NCBI GenBank assembly: GCA_944381435.1
Contig: CALWLD010000001.1
Location: forward strand, 229,069 to 293,068
Direction: 5' to 3'
DNA from: an uncultured Clostridia bacterium
Lineage (GTDB): Bacteria > Bacillota > Clostridia > Lachnospirales > CAG-274
Length of the DNA stretch: 64,000 nucleotides
The notes beneath the pieces were generated by a model, which was given only the letters and a program-made list of their open reading frames with translations, did not search any database and was not told the origin of the DNA. Made by a program: the position numbers and the translations under genes. Shown piece by piece: positions 27,377-34,915 of the stretch; position 1 is the stretch's first letter, and every line of letters begins with the position of its first letter.

Positions 27377-28447
27377 CTACCTCCATTTAGGCAGTATATT
27401 TTCATTTTGTAAAGCCTTTATTATAACCATTATAATAGGACCTATTATAAAGCCAAAAACACCAAAAATTTGTAAGCCTATATAAATAGACATTAAAGTT
27501 GCTAATGGGTGGATACCTATTTGTTTACCTAATATTTTAGGCTCTACAAATTGCCTTGTTAAAAGAACAACTACGTATATTATTATAAGCCCTATAGAAA
27601 GACCATAGTTTCCTGTTATTACATTATATAAAGACCAAGGCCAAAGTATAAAACCGCTACCAAAAACAGGTAAGGCATCTATTATACCTATAACAACTGC
27701 TATAAAAAGTGCATAAGGTGCATTTAATATTAATAAGCCTATAAAGCATATAGTTGCTATTAAACACATTATTATAGCTTGTGCACGAATATATCCAAAT
27801 ACAGCACTACCTATGCCAGACTTAACTACAGAAAATTTATCAGCATATCTTTCAGGAAGCTGTCTTATAATAAATTTTTGCATATTTTCTTTATCTATAA
27901 GCATTAAATAACAAGATATAATACTTATTATAGTAATCATAAGGGCATTAGGTACTTTTTTTATTACACTGATAGATGTATTTTTTAAGCCATTACCTAA
28001 AATTTCACCTGTTATTGAGGAAGAATTTTCAAGAAAATCTAAAATCATATTTTCTAAACCATCTGGGAGTACAGATATTAAGCTTTGCATTTTTTCATTA
28101 ATTTCATCAAATGTAATTTTTATAGATTCTATATAGTAAGGTAAATCTTTTGAAAATTCTTTACCTTCTTTTACTATTTGACCTACAATGCCAACACCTA
28201 TAAAGGAAATAACAACTATTAATACTATTATACATAATATACTACTAATAGGCTTTGGTATTTTATATTTATTATTTAGTATTTTAAAAAGTGGATATAA
28301 AATAATACACAGTATATAACCTATTATAAATGGTAAGAACAGCCCACCTACATAGTGTAAAAATAAATATATTCCTAAAAGTACTAATATTAATTTTAAT
28401 ATTTTTACCAGATTTTCTCTTTTATCTAAAAAATTCATTATTACCAC
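27377..28447 (-). CDS. AI-2E-family / YtvI-like sporulation membrane protein
   Basis: 356 residues with about eight membrane segments in the AI-2E transporter pattern: long helices at the N-terminus, a soluble middle part (about 90-140), then GYIRAQAIIMCLI, DALPVFGSG and the end FVEPKILGKQIGIHPLATL. YtvI is the sporulation-linked member in Bacillus and clostridia; its role is unclear. TAATGAGGTGGTAA provides the ribosome site. Divergent from the cotJ operon. Confidence 0.82.
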   Translation of the reverse strand: MVIMNFLDKRENLVKILKLILVLLGIYLFLHYVGGLFLPFIIGYILCIILYPLFKILNNKYKIPKPISSILCIIVLIVVISFIGVGIVGQIVKEGKEFSKDLPYYIESIKITFDEINEKMQSLISVLPDGLENMILDFLENSSSITGEILGNGLKNTSISVIKKVPNALMITIISIISCYLMLIDKENMQKFIIRQLPERYADKFSVVKSGIGSAVFGYIRAQAIIMCLIATICFIGLLILNAPYALFIAVVIGIIDALPVFGSGFILWPWSLYNVITGNYGLSIGLIIIYVVVLLTRQFVEPKILGKQIGIHPLATLMSIYIGLQIFGVFGFIIGPIIMVIIKALQNENILPKWR

Positions 28448-28590
28448 CTCATTTTGTTTATATCTATAAGTTATAACTCTTTTTATTAAAAGTCAATAGT
28501 TTATTTAATATTGTAACATTTTTTATATTATACGAATAATATAAAATTAGGTTTGATAACCTATAACCAAAATTTAAAGGAGGTATAAAA

Positions 28591-28812
28591 ATGGATTGTA
28601 ACGAATGTAATAAAGATTGCATACCTTATGAAGAATATATTAAGGTTGTTAAATTGGCAAGAGCTTATGTTCCTTTTCAAAAACTTTGTAGCATATATGA
28701 CCAAAATGAGGCTATGATTAAAGGGACTATTTTCCCAGAGCTAGCAAGAGCATATTGTAAAGAAGATAAAAATATTATGAGAGAAGACCAACCTTGTTTT
28801 TATGAAGGTTAA
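28591..28812 (+). CDS. cotJA: CotJA spore coat-associated protein
   Basis: 73 residues with YVPFQKLCSIYDQNEAMIKG and FPELARAY, the CotJA core, in a Cys-rich N-terminal context. In B. subtilis the cotJABC operon is transcribed by sigma-E and its products are laid down in the inner coat. AAAGGAGG precedes the ATG. The end overlaps the region before cotJB. Confidence 0.9.
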   Translation: MDCNECNKDCIPYEEYIKVVKLARAYVPFQKLCSIYDQNEAMIKGTIFPELARAYCKEDKNIMREDQPCFYEG

Positions 28813-28831
28813 TATTTTAGGAGGCATAAAT

Positions 28832-29110
28832 ATGAAAAGAGAAGATATTTTAGAACAGTTAACAGCTCTTGATTTTATGGCTGTTGATATGGCACTTTAT
28901 TTAGATACTCACCCTTATGATAAAGAGGGCATAGCTATATATAATGAAATATTAAAAGAAGCAGATAGCATTCGTGCTATTTATGAAGAAAACTTTGGAC
29001 CTTTATGCTCTTATCGCTCTATGTCTAACGATGAAAAGTTTAAATGGATAAATAACCCTTGGCCTTGGCAAGAATGTTTTAATTATGAAATAAAAGGAGA
29101 GATTTGCTAA
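28832..29110 (+). CDS. cotJB: CotJB spore coat protein
   Basis: 92 residues from the ATG at 28832, 7 nt after AGGAGG; an in-frame ATG at 28802 lies inside cotJA. Family pattern: LDFMAVDMALYLDTHPYDKE, EENFGPL, WPWQECFN. It works with CotJA and CotJC in the coat. Its TAA overlaps the ATG of cotJC. Confidence 0.92.
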   Translation: MKREDILEQLTALDFMAVDMALYLDTHPYDKEGIAIYNEILKEADSIRAIYEENFGPLCSYRSMSNDEKFKWINNPWPWQECFNYEIKGEIC

Positions 29111-29223
29111 TGTGGATATATGAAAAAAAATTAGAGTTCCCTGTTAAAATTAAAAATAAAAATCCTCAACTTGGTAAGCTTATATTAACTCAATATGGAG
29201 GACTATATGGCTATAGGGTATAA
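29110..29223 (+). pseudogene. cotJC: cotJC, 5' fragment cut by prophage insertion
   Basis: Starts normally with MWIYEKKLEFPVKIKNKNPQ and LILTQYGG, the usual CotJC N-terminus of a manganese-catalase-like coat protein of about 190 residues. After about residue 32 the sequence leaves the family and stops after LYGYRV, at 37 residues. The break is around 29195-29205, and a serine recombinase gene begins right behind it. This is the left attachment junction. The remaining cotJC is expected at the other end of the prophage, outside the window; precise excision would restore the gene. Confidence 0.88.
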
Positions 29224-29240
29224 ATAAATTATACCCTAAA
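29190..29240. other. Left prophage junction (attL)
   Basis: The host cotJC sequence changes to phage sequence within CAATATGGAGGACTATATGG (29191-29210). Just inside is an inverted repeat, TAGGGTATAA and TTATACCCTA (about 29214-29241), that overlaps the end of the recombinase gene and may belong to the recombinase binding site or act as terminator. The crossover dinucleotide cannot be set without attR. Confidence 0.65.
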
Positions 29241-30669
29241 AATAATAGTAAAACTCTAATGTTTTATTTACTTTATTAAATATTATTTTTTCTATAAAAT
29301 CATTTACATAAGTAATTCTTTCAAGATTAGATGCTTTTTCATCTATTATTAGATTTTTTAATTTTTCCATATTTTCTTTAAATTTATCTAAGTTTATTTC
29401 CTTATCTTTTGAGCAAGAATTTAATTTTGTTTTTAAATTTTGTATTTGATTTTCTATTAGTGTTTTATTTTGCTTGTAATCTTCTAAGGTGTCAATTCCA
29501 TCTAAATAGGCAAGTTTTGCTCTTTCAAGTTTAGCATTTAGTTTGTTAAGCTCTAAATTAATTATTTTTTCTTCTTCTGTTTTATCTTTTTCGTTTTTTG
29601 ATTTTAAATTTAATGAGCTTAAATCTTTAGATGAAATGCTTGTTATTTCTTCTAAAAACAATCTTTCAATTTCTTTGATAGATATAAAATTAGAAACCGT
29701 GCATCTACCGTGATTATATCCTATACATTGTGTGTATTTACCACCCATAGATAAGCTAGAGCCACAATAAGAGCATTTCACAATACCACTTAAATAATGT
29801 TTAAACTCTGTAACAGGTCTTTCTTTTGGTTTATATTTCTCTTTATAAAAATTTATTTTTTCTTGCACTTTGTAAAATGTATCTTCATCTATAATAGAAG
29901 GATAGTTACCTTTAACTATATGTGCTTCTTTTGTGTAGTCTCTTTTTCTTTGCCCATCTTCGCACCAAGTAGTATAGCCTATATAAACAGTGTTTCTTAA
30001 TATATATTCTATTGTACGTCTTTCAAATTTATTTCCTCTTTTTGTTTTATAGCCTAACTGATTAAGGTTTTTTGTTATTTGTTGCATAGGTGTAGAATTT
30101 AAAAATTCATTGAATATATATTTTACAATTTTAGCCTCTTCTTCATTAATTACAAGTGTTTTATTTATTTTGTCGTTATCATATCCTAAAGGTGCATAGG
30201 CTTGATACTCTCCACGTTTAGCCTTTTCTGCCATACCTTTTTTTACCTCTTCAGCTAAATTTAATGAGTAGTATTCTGCCATAGCCTCAAGCATACTTTC
30301 TAATATTATAGAAAACTTATCATCTTCTATAGATTCTGTTATACTAATTACTTTTACATTACATTCTTTTTTTAGTAATGATTTATAAACTACACTATCT
30401 TCTCTATTTCTTGCAAACCTATCAAACTTGTGTACTAATATAACATTAAATGGTGATGGCTTGTTTTTAGCAGTTGCTATCATTTTCATAAATGCTGGCC
30501 TCTTCTCTGCTTTACGCCCAGAGTAGCCATCATCTACAAATATATATTCACTAGGTAATATTAAATTATTTTCTTTTGCATATTTCTTTATTGCATTTAA
30601 TTGTGCATCTAAACTATATTCTACTTGGTCATCTGTACTAACCCTTATATATGCACAAGCTATGTTCAT
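29236..30669 (-). CDS. Large serine recombinase (prophage integrase)
   Basis: 477 residues. The N-terminal resolvase domain has the nucleophile Ser in YIRVSTDDQ and the catalytic arginines in KFDRFARNRED and nearby. It is followed by the recombinase domain (about 160-270), a zinc ribbon (CSYCGSS, CIGYNHGRC) and a coiled coil (about 350-430). Such enzymes join attP and attB in one direction and need a small directionality factor to excise. The gene lies next to attL inside cotJC, with its 3' end facing the junction, as in skin-like and SPbeta-like elements. Confidence 0.95.
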   Translation of the reverse strand: MNIACAYIRVSTDDQVEYSLDAQLNAIKKYAKENNLILPSEYIFVDDGYSGRKAEKRPAFMKMIATAKNKPSPFNVILVHKFDRFARNREDSVVYKSLLKKECNVKVISITESIEDDKFSIILESMLEAMAEYYSLNLAEEVKKGMAEKAKRGEYQAYAPLGYDNDKINKTLVINEEEAKIVKYIFNEFLNSTPMQQITKNLNQLGYKTKRGNKFERRTIEYILRNTVYIGYTTWCEDGQRKRDYTKEAHIVKGNYPSIIDEDTFYKVQEKINFYKEKYKPKERPVTEFKHYLSGIVKCSYCGSSLSMGGKYTQCIGYNHGRCTVSNFISIKEIERLFLEEITSISSKDLSSLNLKSKNEKDKTEEEKIINLELNKLNAKLERAKLAYLDGIDTLEDYKQNKTLIENQIQNLKTKLNSCSKDKEINLDKFKENMEKLKNLIIDEKASNLERITYVNDFIEKIIFNKVNKTLEFYYYF

Positions 30670-30858
30670 AAAATCAACCCCTTAATTTATTTGTAACCTT
30701 TATATTTATTATAGCATAAAATATTAAAGTATGTTAAAATAAAATATTTTAGTTTTGTTAAATTTTTATTTTATGTTGAAATTTTGTAAAATTTATGATA
30801 AAATTCGTATAAATAGTAAATATTAATAAAAAATAAATTCTAAAATATTACTATGTGT

Positions 30859-30909
30859 ACAAAATAACTATATGTAGTGTTTGTCAAGGACAAAATAACT
30901 ATATGTAGT
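30859..30909 (+). promoter_or_regulatory. Twin operator-like repeats before the TAC genes
   Basis: ACAAAATAACTATATGTAGT occurs at 30859-30878 and again at 30890-30909, a 31-bp step or three helical turns. Each copy holds an inverted repeat, AACTA-TATG-TAGT(T). They end 34 bp before the ATG of the first gene. This arrangement suits autoregulation by an antitoxin complex. Confidence 0.6.
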
Positions 30910-30943
30910 TATTTATAAAAATAAATGGTACAGAGGAAGTATT

Positions 30944-31534
30944 ATGAGTAACTATAAAATAATAGGATACCATGGAACAAAGCAAAGTGCTTGTAAAAAC
31001 ATTACTAATTTTGAATTTAAAATTAATAAATCTAAAGAAGATGACAATCATTGGTTAGGACACGGTGTATATTTCTATGACGATTTTAAATTAGCCAAAA
31101 GTTGGGCTATTCAAAAAGTAAATGTTCAAAACAGAAAGTACAATAAAAATGATAGAGCTAGCGTCATAAAAGTTGACATTTGTTGTAAAAATATACTTAA
31201 TTTGAATGATAACTTAGAAGTTGATAAGTATTTTGAATTTCTTGAGGAGTTTATATATTTAACTGATAAACATAAGTTTAAACTTGAAGATAAGTTAGAT
31301 GAAATAGAATTAGAAAAGTTCAACTGCATAGCTTTAGATTATTATGCTAAAATTAAAAAAATAGATGTTATTATTAGAACTTTTGAAAGTAATAGGACTA
31401 ATTATTATGATATAAAGCATAAATTAAAAAAAGATATAATGAAAATTTTAAAAATATGTTATATAGAAAAACAAATATGTGTTAAGAATATAGATGTAAT
31501 AAAGAATATTAGAATTGTTTATGCAGCAAAATAA
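30944..31534 (+). CDS. ADP-ribosyltransferase-like toxin (CmdT-like candidate)
   Basis: 196 residues. The N-terminus has the ART/PARP pattern: YHGT (His about residue 9) and, after about 30 residues, HWLGHGVYFYDDFKLAKSWA (Tyr in GVYFY), then a helical C-terminal half. This is the H-Y arrangement of NAD-binding in diphtheria-toxin/PARP-type transferases; the third catalytic residue is not evident. It is followed by a small gene and a SecB-like gene in one operon. In the E. coli CmdTAC defence system an ART toxin of this kind modifies phage mRNA. The ribosome site is AGAGGAAG. Function by homology of layout, not proven. Confidence 0.72.
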   Translation: MSNYKIIGYHGTKQSACKNITNFEFKINKSKEDDNHWLGHGVYFYDDFKLAKSWAIQKVNVQNRKYNKNDRASVIKVDICCKNILNLNDNLEVDKYFEFLEEFIYLTDKHKFKLEDKLDEIELEKFNCIALDYYAKIKKIDVIIRTFESNRTNYYDIKHKLKKDIMKILKICYIEKQICVKNIDVIKNIRIVYAAK

Positions 31535-31569
31535 TTTTAACATATTTTAAAACAAAGGAGTTGTTTGTT

Positions 31570-31824
31570 ATGGAACTAGATTTAGATTTATTAAAAGAAA
31601 TATGTGATGATTATGGAGTTGAAGTAATTGAAAATGAGCCAGGTGGCTTTATTTTTAGTAATAATGAGTATAATGATATTTTGAAAAATATTAAATTTGA
31701 GTTTAAAAAAAGTAAACTTAATTTTAATGGTTATAAAGAAATTGAAAAAGTTGGTACTAAAAAAGTTAGTATTATATCAGATTTGAAAGTTTCGTATAGT
31801 AAAAATTTATTATTAGGTGCCTAA
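31570..31824 (+). CDS. Small acidic protein, candidate antitoxin
   Basis: 84 residues from the ATG at 31570 (AAAGGAG 10 nt before); an in-frame TTG at 31561 is too near the ribosome site. It starts MELDLDLLKEICDDYG and ends in a flexible, hydrophobic tail VSYSKNLLLGA. No known DNA-binding motif is visible. Its place between the ART-like gene and the SecB-like gene makes it the likely antitoxin. The tail would be the chaperone-dependent or degradation-prone segment known from TAC antitoxins. Not recognised by family. Confidence 0.6.
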   Translation: MELDLDLLKEICDDYGVEVIENEPGGFIFSNNEYNDILKNIKFEFKKSKLNFNGYKEIEKVGTKKVSIISDLKVSYSKNLLLGA

Positions 31825-31838
31825 AAGGAGAATAAAAA

Positions 31839-32225
31839 ATGGTAAATAATTGTGTATTAGAGTTACAAAAATTAGTTGTTGATGAGTTCTATTTTGAAAG
31901 ACAAGGATTTAAAAATGACAATGAATGTAAAATAGCATTTGAAGTTTCAATAAATAGAAATGAAGAAGATGATATTTATAAAGTTTCATTAGCAACACAA
32001 ATAGAAAAAGAAGATGAGTATAATTTGAATGTAGAATTATCTGGATTTTTTACATTTAATGGAGATGATGATAAAAAGCAAATTTTCTTGAAGCAAAATG
32101 CGACAGCAATTTTAATGCCATATTTGAGAAGTCAAATTTCTCTTTTAACTTGTCAGCCAGATATGGAACCAATAGTACTCCCTCCAATTAATGTATCTTC
32201 TCTTTTAGCAGAAAATGAAGAATAA
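31839..32225 (+). CDS. SecB-like chaperone
   Basis: 128 residues. The second half carries the SecB signature ILMPYLRSQISLLTCQPDME followed by PIVLPPINVSSLL; the first half has alternating beta strands as in SecB. True SecB serves protein export in Gram-negative bacteria and is normally absent from Firmicutes. Stand-alone SecB-like proteins in toxin-antitoxin-chaperone (TAC) operons stabilise the antitoxin. It is the third gene of this operon, 14 bp after the candidate antitoxin, with AAAGGAG, and is followed by a terminator. Confidence 0.8.
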   Translation: MVNNCVLELQKLVVDEFYFERQGFKNDNECKIAFEVSINRNEEDDIYKVSLATQIEKEDEYNLNVELSGFFTFNGDDDKKQIFLKQNATAILMPYLRSQISLLTCQPDMEPIVLPPINVSSLLAENEE

Positions 32226-32228
32226 AAC

Positions 32229-32259
32229 AAAAAAGACTTAGTTATTCTAAGTCTTTTTT
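32229..32259 (+). terminator. Terminator after the TAC operon (bidirectional)
   Basis: AAAAAAGACTTAG, TTATT loop, CTAAGTCTTTTTT; lies between the convergent SecB-like gene and the GIY-YIG gene. Confidence 0.92.
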
Positions 32260-32287
32260 ATACTAGAAAAATATAATATATCTATAC

Positions 32288-33658
32288 TTATTTTTTTAGA
32301 TTTTCTAACATTTTTATACTTTCTCTATATTGTTCTGCTTCTGGTATATCAACAAATTTGATAGAAAGCCCTAAATTATCTAAGATATAATTTTTTAATT
32401 CTTCTATATCTATTTTGAAAAATTCTTTTCTTAAATTTACTTTGTTTATGCTTTTATCTTGAAAATACTTATGTAATGAGTTTTCTAAAGATGGTGCGTC
32501 ATCAGAAAATATAAGTGCGTGTACATCAAAAGGGAAAGGTACAGAGGCAGAACTTAATTCAGATATTCTGTCCATAGGCTCTAATCTTCTAGTCATACCA
32601 ATTTTAAATACATTTTCTCCAAAAGAGCCTATATTACTTATAATGTATACAAAACCTGCTCTAGTATTAGTTTCTCTTTGAAGTACATTTTCTTTATCTT
32701 TTTCTAATAATTTAATTTTTTCTTCTAATTCTTTGATTTTATCGGCATATATTTGCTTTTCAACATCATTGTTAGCTTTTTGAAGGTAAGATAACATTTT
32801 GGAAATTTCATTGTTAAACTGCTTCTCTTCTTTTTCTATTTTTATTTTTTCTTTTTCTATTTCTTTTCTAACTTTTTCTTCTTCTATCATTTGCTCTCTT
32901 ATAGCTTTTTGAGTTTCCTTTTCTTCTTGTTGTTTTTTGGCAATTTCTATTAATATGTTAAACTCTTTTAATTTAAGGTTTAAGAAATCATCAGATAAAT
33001 TTATATCATCTGTTTTGAAAATATTATTTAAGCTATTAAATATTTTTATTATCTTATCTCTGCTTTTATCTATATTAGAAAACTTTAGATTTTGAAATAT
33101 GATATTGCATTCTGCTTCAAAACAACTTAATAGCTGTTTTTTATTATTTCTTTCAACAGATTTATCTGTATATTTAACACTAACAGGTTTTATTGCATTA
33201 TCATCTTCAATAAGTTGTTTTTGTTCAAGTTTTAAAGTTGACAATTTATTTTTTAACTCTTCAGATGAAAAGTTATCAAAAGTTTCAAATAATATCTTTT
33301 CAGTATATAAGGTTAAATCTTCACCCTCTAATAGTTTTATTTGAGTTTGTAATTCTGTTATTTCTTTTTTTAATACATCTTTTTTTTCTTGTAATTCTTT
33401 ACTTTCGTTATTGATTTGAGTTTGTAATTCTGTTATTTCTTTTTTTAATTTAGTTTTTCTATCTTCTAGTTCTAAATTATATTTAATTAAGAAATTATTT
33501 GCTTCCTGTTTTTCTAGTTTTAAATTATTATATTTTGTTTCTAAGTTATTTAATTCATTTTCATAAATTTTAATTTGGTTTTCTTTTTTGCCAATAGTTG
33601 AAAGTGTTGACAACAACATAGCTAAGCAAATAATTAGAAGTAAAAATAATATTACCAT
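32288..33658 (-). CDS. Membrane-anchored coiled-coil protein with T5orf172 GIY-YIG domain
   Basis: 456 residues. An N-terminal membrane segment (about 2-20) is followed by two coiled coils (about 25-110 and 235-330) around a DUF4041-type region. A C-terminal GIY-YIG nuclease-like domain of the T5orf172 type (about 338-440) has GFVYIISNIGSFGENVFKIG, then M.RRLEPMDRI and SLENSLHKYF. The DUF4041-T5orf172 fusion is frequent in temperate phages; its role is unknown. It has its own AAAAGGAG and is on the repressor strand, so it is probably expressed in the lysogen. A role in superinfection exclusion is possible. Confidence 0.8.
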   Translation of the reverse strand: MVILFLLLIICLAMLLSTLSTIGKKENQIKIYENELNNLETKYNNLKLEKQEANNFLIKYNLELEDRKTKLKKEITELQTQINNESKELQEKKDVLKKEITELQTQIKLLEGEDLTLYTEKILFETFDNFSSEELKNKLSTLKLEQKQLIEDDNAIKPVSVKYTDKSVERNNKKQLLSCFEAECNIIFQNLKFSNIDKSRDKIIKIFNSLNNIFKTDDINLSDDFLNLKLKEFNILIEIAKKQQEEKETQKAIREQMIEEEKVRKEIEKEKIKIEKEEKQFNNEISKMLSYLQKANNDVEKQIYADKIKELEEKIKLLEKDKENVLQRETNTRAGFVYIISNIGSFGENVFKIGMTRRLEPMDRISELSSASVPFPFDVHALIFSDDAPSLENSLHKYFQDKSINKVNLRKEFFKIDIEELKNYILDNLGLSIKFVDIPEAEQYRESIKMLENLKK

Positions 33659-33729
33659 AAAAATACTCCTTTTAATTTTTTTATATTTTTCAATAAAATT
33701 CTATATTAAAATACAATTTTTGTCAAGAA

Positions 33730-33758
33730 AAACCTACTATAATTGATTATAGTAGGTT
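33730..33758 (-). terminator. Terminator after the repressor gene
   Basis: AACCTACTATAAT, TG, ATTATAGTAGGTT: a near-perfect hairpin just after the repressor stop codon. Confidence 0.8.
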
Positions 33759-33763
33759 AAATA

Positions 33764-34513
33764 TTATAAAACTAAACCGCAAGTTCTAAAAGGTGTATTT
33801 TTATCAACTTTTATAGGCTTATATTTATCATTTAAAGATATTAAATAAATACCATCATCTTGAATAGAGTATTTTTTTATATATGATACATCATCATAAA
33901 TAAAAATACCTATTTGTCCGTTATCTACTTTAGGTTGTTCTCTTACAAAGACTATATCACCGTCATAATAATCTGGCTCCATACTATCCCCGCGAACATA
34001 TAAGGCAAAATCTGCTCTTCTTGCTTGAGGGGCTACTGTTAAATCTACCTTTTTTATTTCATAAGGTACATCACAATCTATAAACGAACCTGTACCAGCA
34101 GATGCTGGTATTTCATAAAGTTTTATTTCTTGTATATCTTCTTCTGTTATAGAAAGCTCTTCATCAATATTATTTATTGTATATTTATCTATCTGTGTGA
34201 GTTCTTCTACACGTTTTTTAGCTTCATTTTTACCTAATGTATTTAACTTATTAAATTTAGCTAGCAAATCTTTTTCTTCTTGATTTATTTGATTATTGCT
34301 TGATGTTGTGTTTATTCCATCTATTAAATATCCAGTAGTAGTATTTAATATTTTTGCTAATTCTTTAACTTTAGTTTGTGTTATATCGGCTTTTCCACTT
34401 TCAATTTTAGCAATAGTAGAGCGAGAGGTATAACCTAGCTTAATAGCTAGTTCATCTTGGGTTATACCTTTTTTTTCTCTTAACATTCTAATCCTTTCAT
34501 ATATGGTTGAAAT
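33764..34513 (-). CDS. CI-like phage repressor with S24 peptidase domain
   Basis: 249 residues if started at the ATT codon at 34513. N-terminal XRE helix-turn-helix (about 5-60; TQDELAIKLGYTSRSTIAKI). C-terminal LexA/S24 domain: cleavage site Ala-Gly in ASAGTG, catalytic Ser in RGDSMEPDY, catalytic Lys in SYIKKYS. RecA-assisted self-cleavage would induce the prophage. Start choice: AAGGAGGT sits 7 nt before ATT-TCA-ACC (then TIYERI), while the only upstream ATG (34561) lies upstream of the predicted transcript start and has no ribosome site. Confidence 0.88.
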   Translation of the reverse strand: MSTIYERIRMLREKKGITQDELAIKLGYTSRSTIAKIESGKADITQTKVKELAKILNTTTGYLIDGINTTSSNNQINQEEKDLLAKFNKLNTLGKNEAKKRVEELTQIDKYTINNIDEELSITEEDIQEIKLYEIPASAGTGSFIDCDVPYEIKKVDLTVAPQARRADFALYVRGDSMEPDYYDGDIVFVREQPKVDNGQIGIFIYDDVSYIKKYSIQDDGIYLISLNDKYKPIKVDKNTPFRTCGLVL

Positions 34514-34551
34514 TTTAAATACCTCCTTTTTATATGATATTTTGTAAGATA

Positions 34552-34581
34552 AATATATCATTTTGTTTATTAAAAGTCAAC
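34552..34581 (-). promoter_or_regulatory. Repressor maintenance promoter
   Basis: On the minus strand TTGACT (34580-34575) and TATATT (34557-34552) with a 17-bp spacer. Predicted start near 34545, which excludes the ATG at 34561 as the repressor start. Its -35 overlaps operator 1. Confidence 0.75.
34565..34581. promoter_or_regulatory. Repressor operator 1
   Basis: GTTTA-7 nt-TCAAC, a 17-bp site of the form GTTGA-N7-TCAAC with one mismatch, over the -35 of the repressor promoter. Confidence 0.6.
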
Positions 34582-34606
34582 AAAAAAATATTTTTTTAAA
34601 AAATAT

Positions 34607-34623
34607 GTTGACAAATAATCAAC
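34607..34623. promoter_or_regulatory. Repressor operator 2
   Basis: Perfect GTTGA-CAAATAA-TCAAC; overlaps the -35 of the rightward promoter. Confidence 0.7.
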
Positions 34624-34636
34624 AACGTGTTATATT
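34608..34636 (+). promoter_or_regulatory. Rightward early promoter
   Basis: TTGACA (34608-34613), 17 bp, TATATT (34631-34636), 36 bp before the cro-like gene. Operators 2 and 3 cover its -35 and start site. Confidence 0.85.
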
Positions 34637-34641
34637 TTAAG

Positions 34642-34658
34642 TGTGAATAATATTCAAC
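34642..34658. promoter_or_regulatory. Repressor operator 3
   Basis: TGTGA-ATAATAT-TCAAC, the same 17-bp form with two mismatches in the left arm; covers the start of the rightward transcript. Confidence 0.6.
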
Positions 34659-34671
34659 AGGAGGTGATTGT

Positions 34672-34881
34672 ATGACAAATACTTTAAAATTAAAGGCTTT
34701 ATTGTTAGAAATGGGTTACACTCAAGAAAAGCTTGCATTAAAGCTCGGTATCTCGGTATATTCACTACATAGAAAAATAAATAATAAAGTAGAGTTTAAG
34801 GTTAGTGAAATACAAAAAATATCTAATTTATTAGGTATAACAGATAAAGATAAATATTTTTTTTATAACGGTGTTGAATAA
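34672..34881 (+). CDS. Cro-like helix-turn-helix protein
   Basis: 69 residues, a single XRE domain with TQEKLALKLGISVYSLHRKI and no C-terminal domain. First gene of the rightward operon, divergent from the S24 repressor, the classical place of Cro. It should bind the same operators and favour lytic growth. GGAGGTGA precedes the ATG. Confidence 0.88.
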   Translation: MTNTLKLKALLLEMGYTQEKLALKLGISVYSLHRKINNKVEFKVSEIQKISNLLGITDKDKYFFYNGVE

Positions 34882-34915
34882 AAATCAACAAATTTAATAG
34901 TAAAGGAGTGATGCT

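Noticed and set aside
30670..30858. Further gene between recombinase and TAC operon
   Set aside because: Only A/T-rich DNA with stops in all frames; no ribosome site.
34514..34561. Longer repressor starting at the ATG 34561
   Set aside because: No ribosome site, and the ATG lies between the -35 and the predicted transcript start of the repressor promoter.
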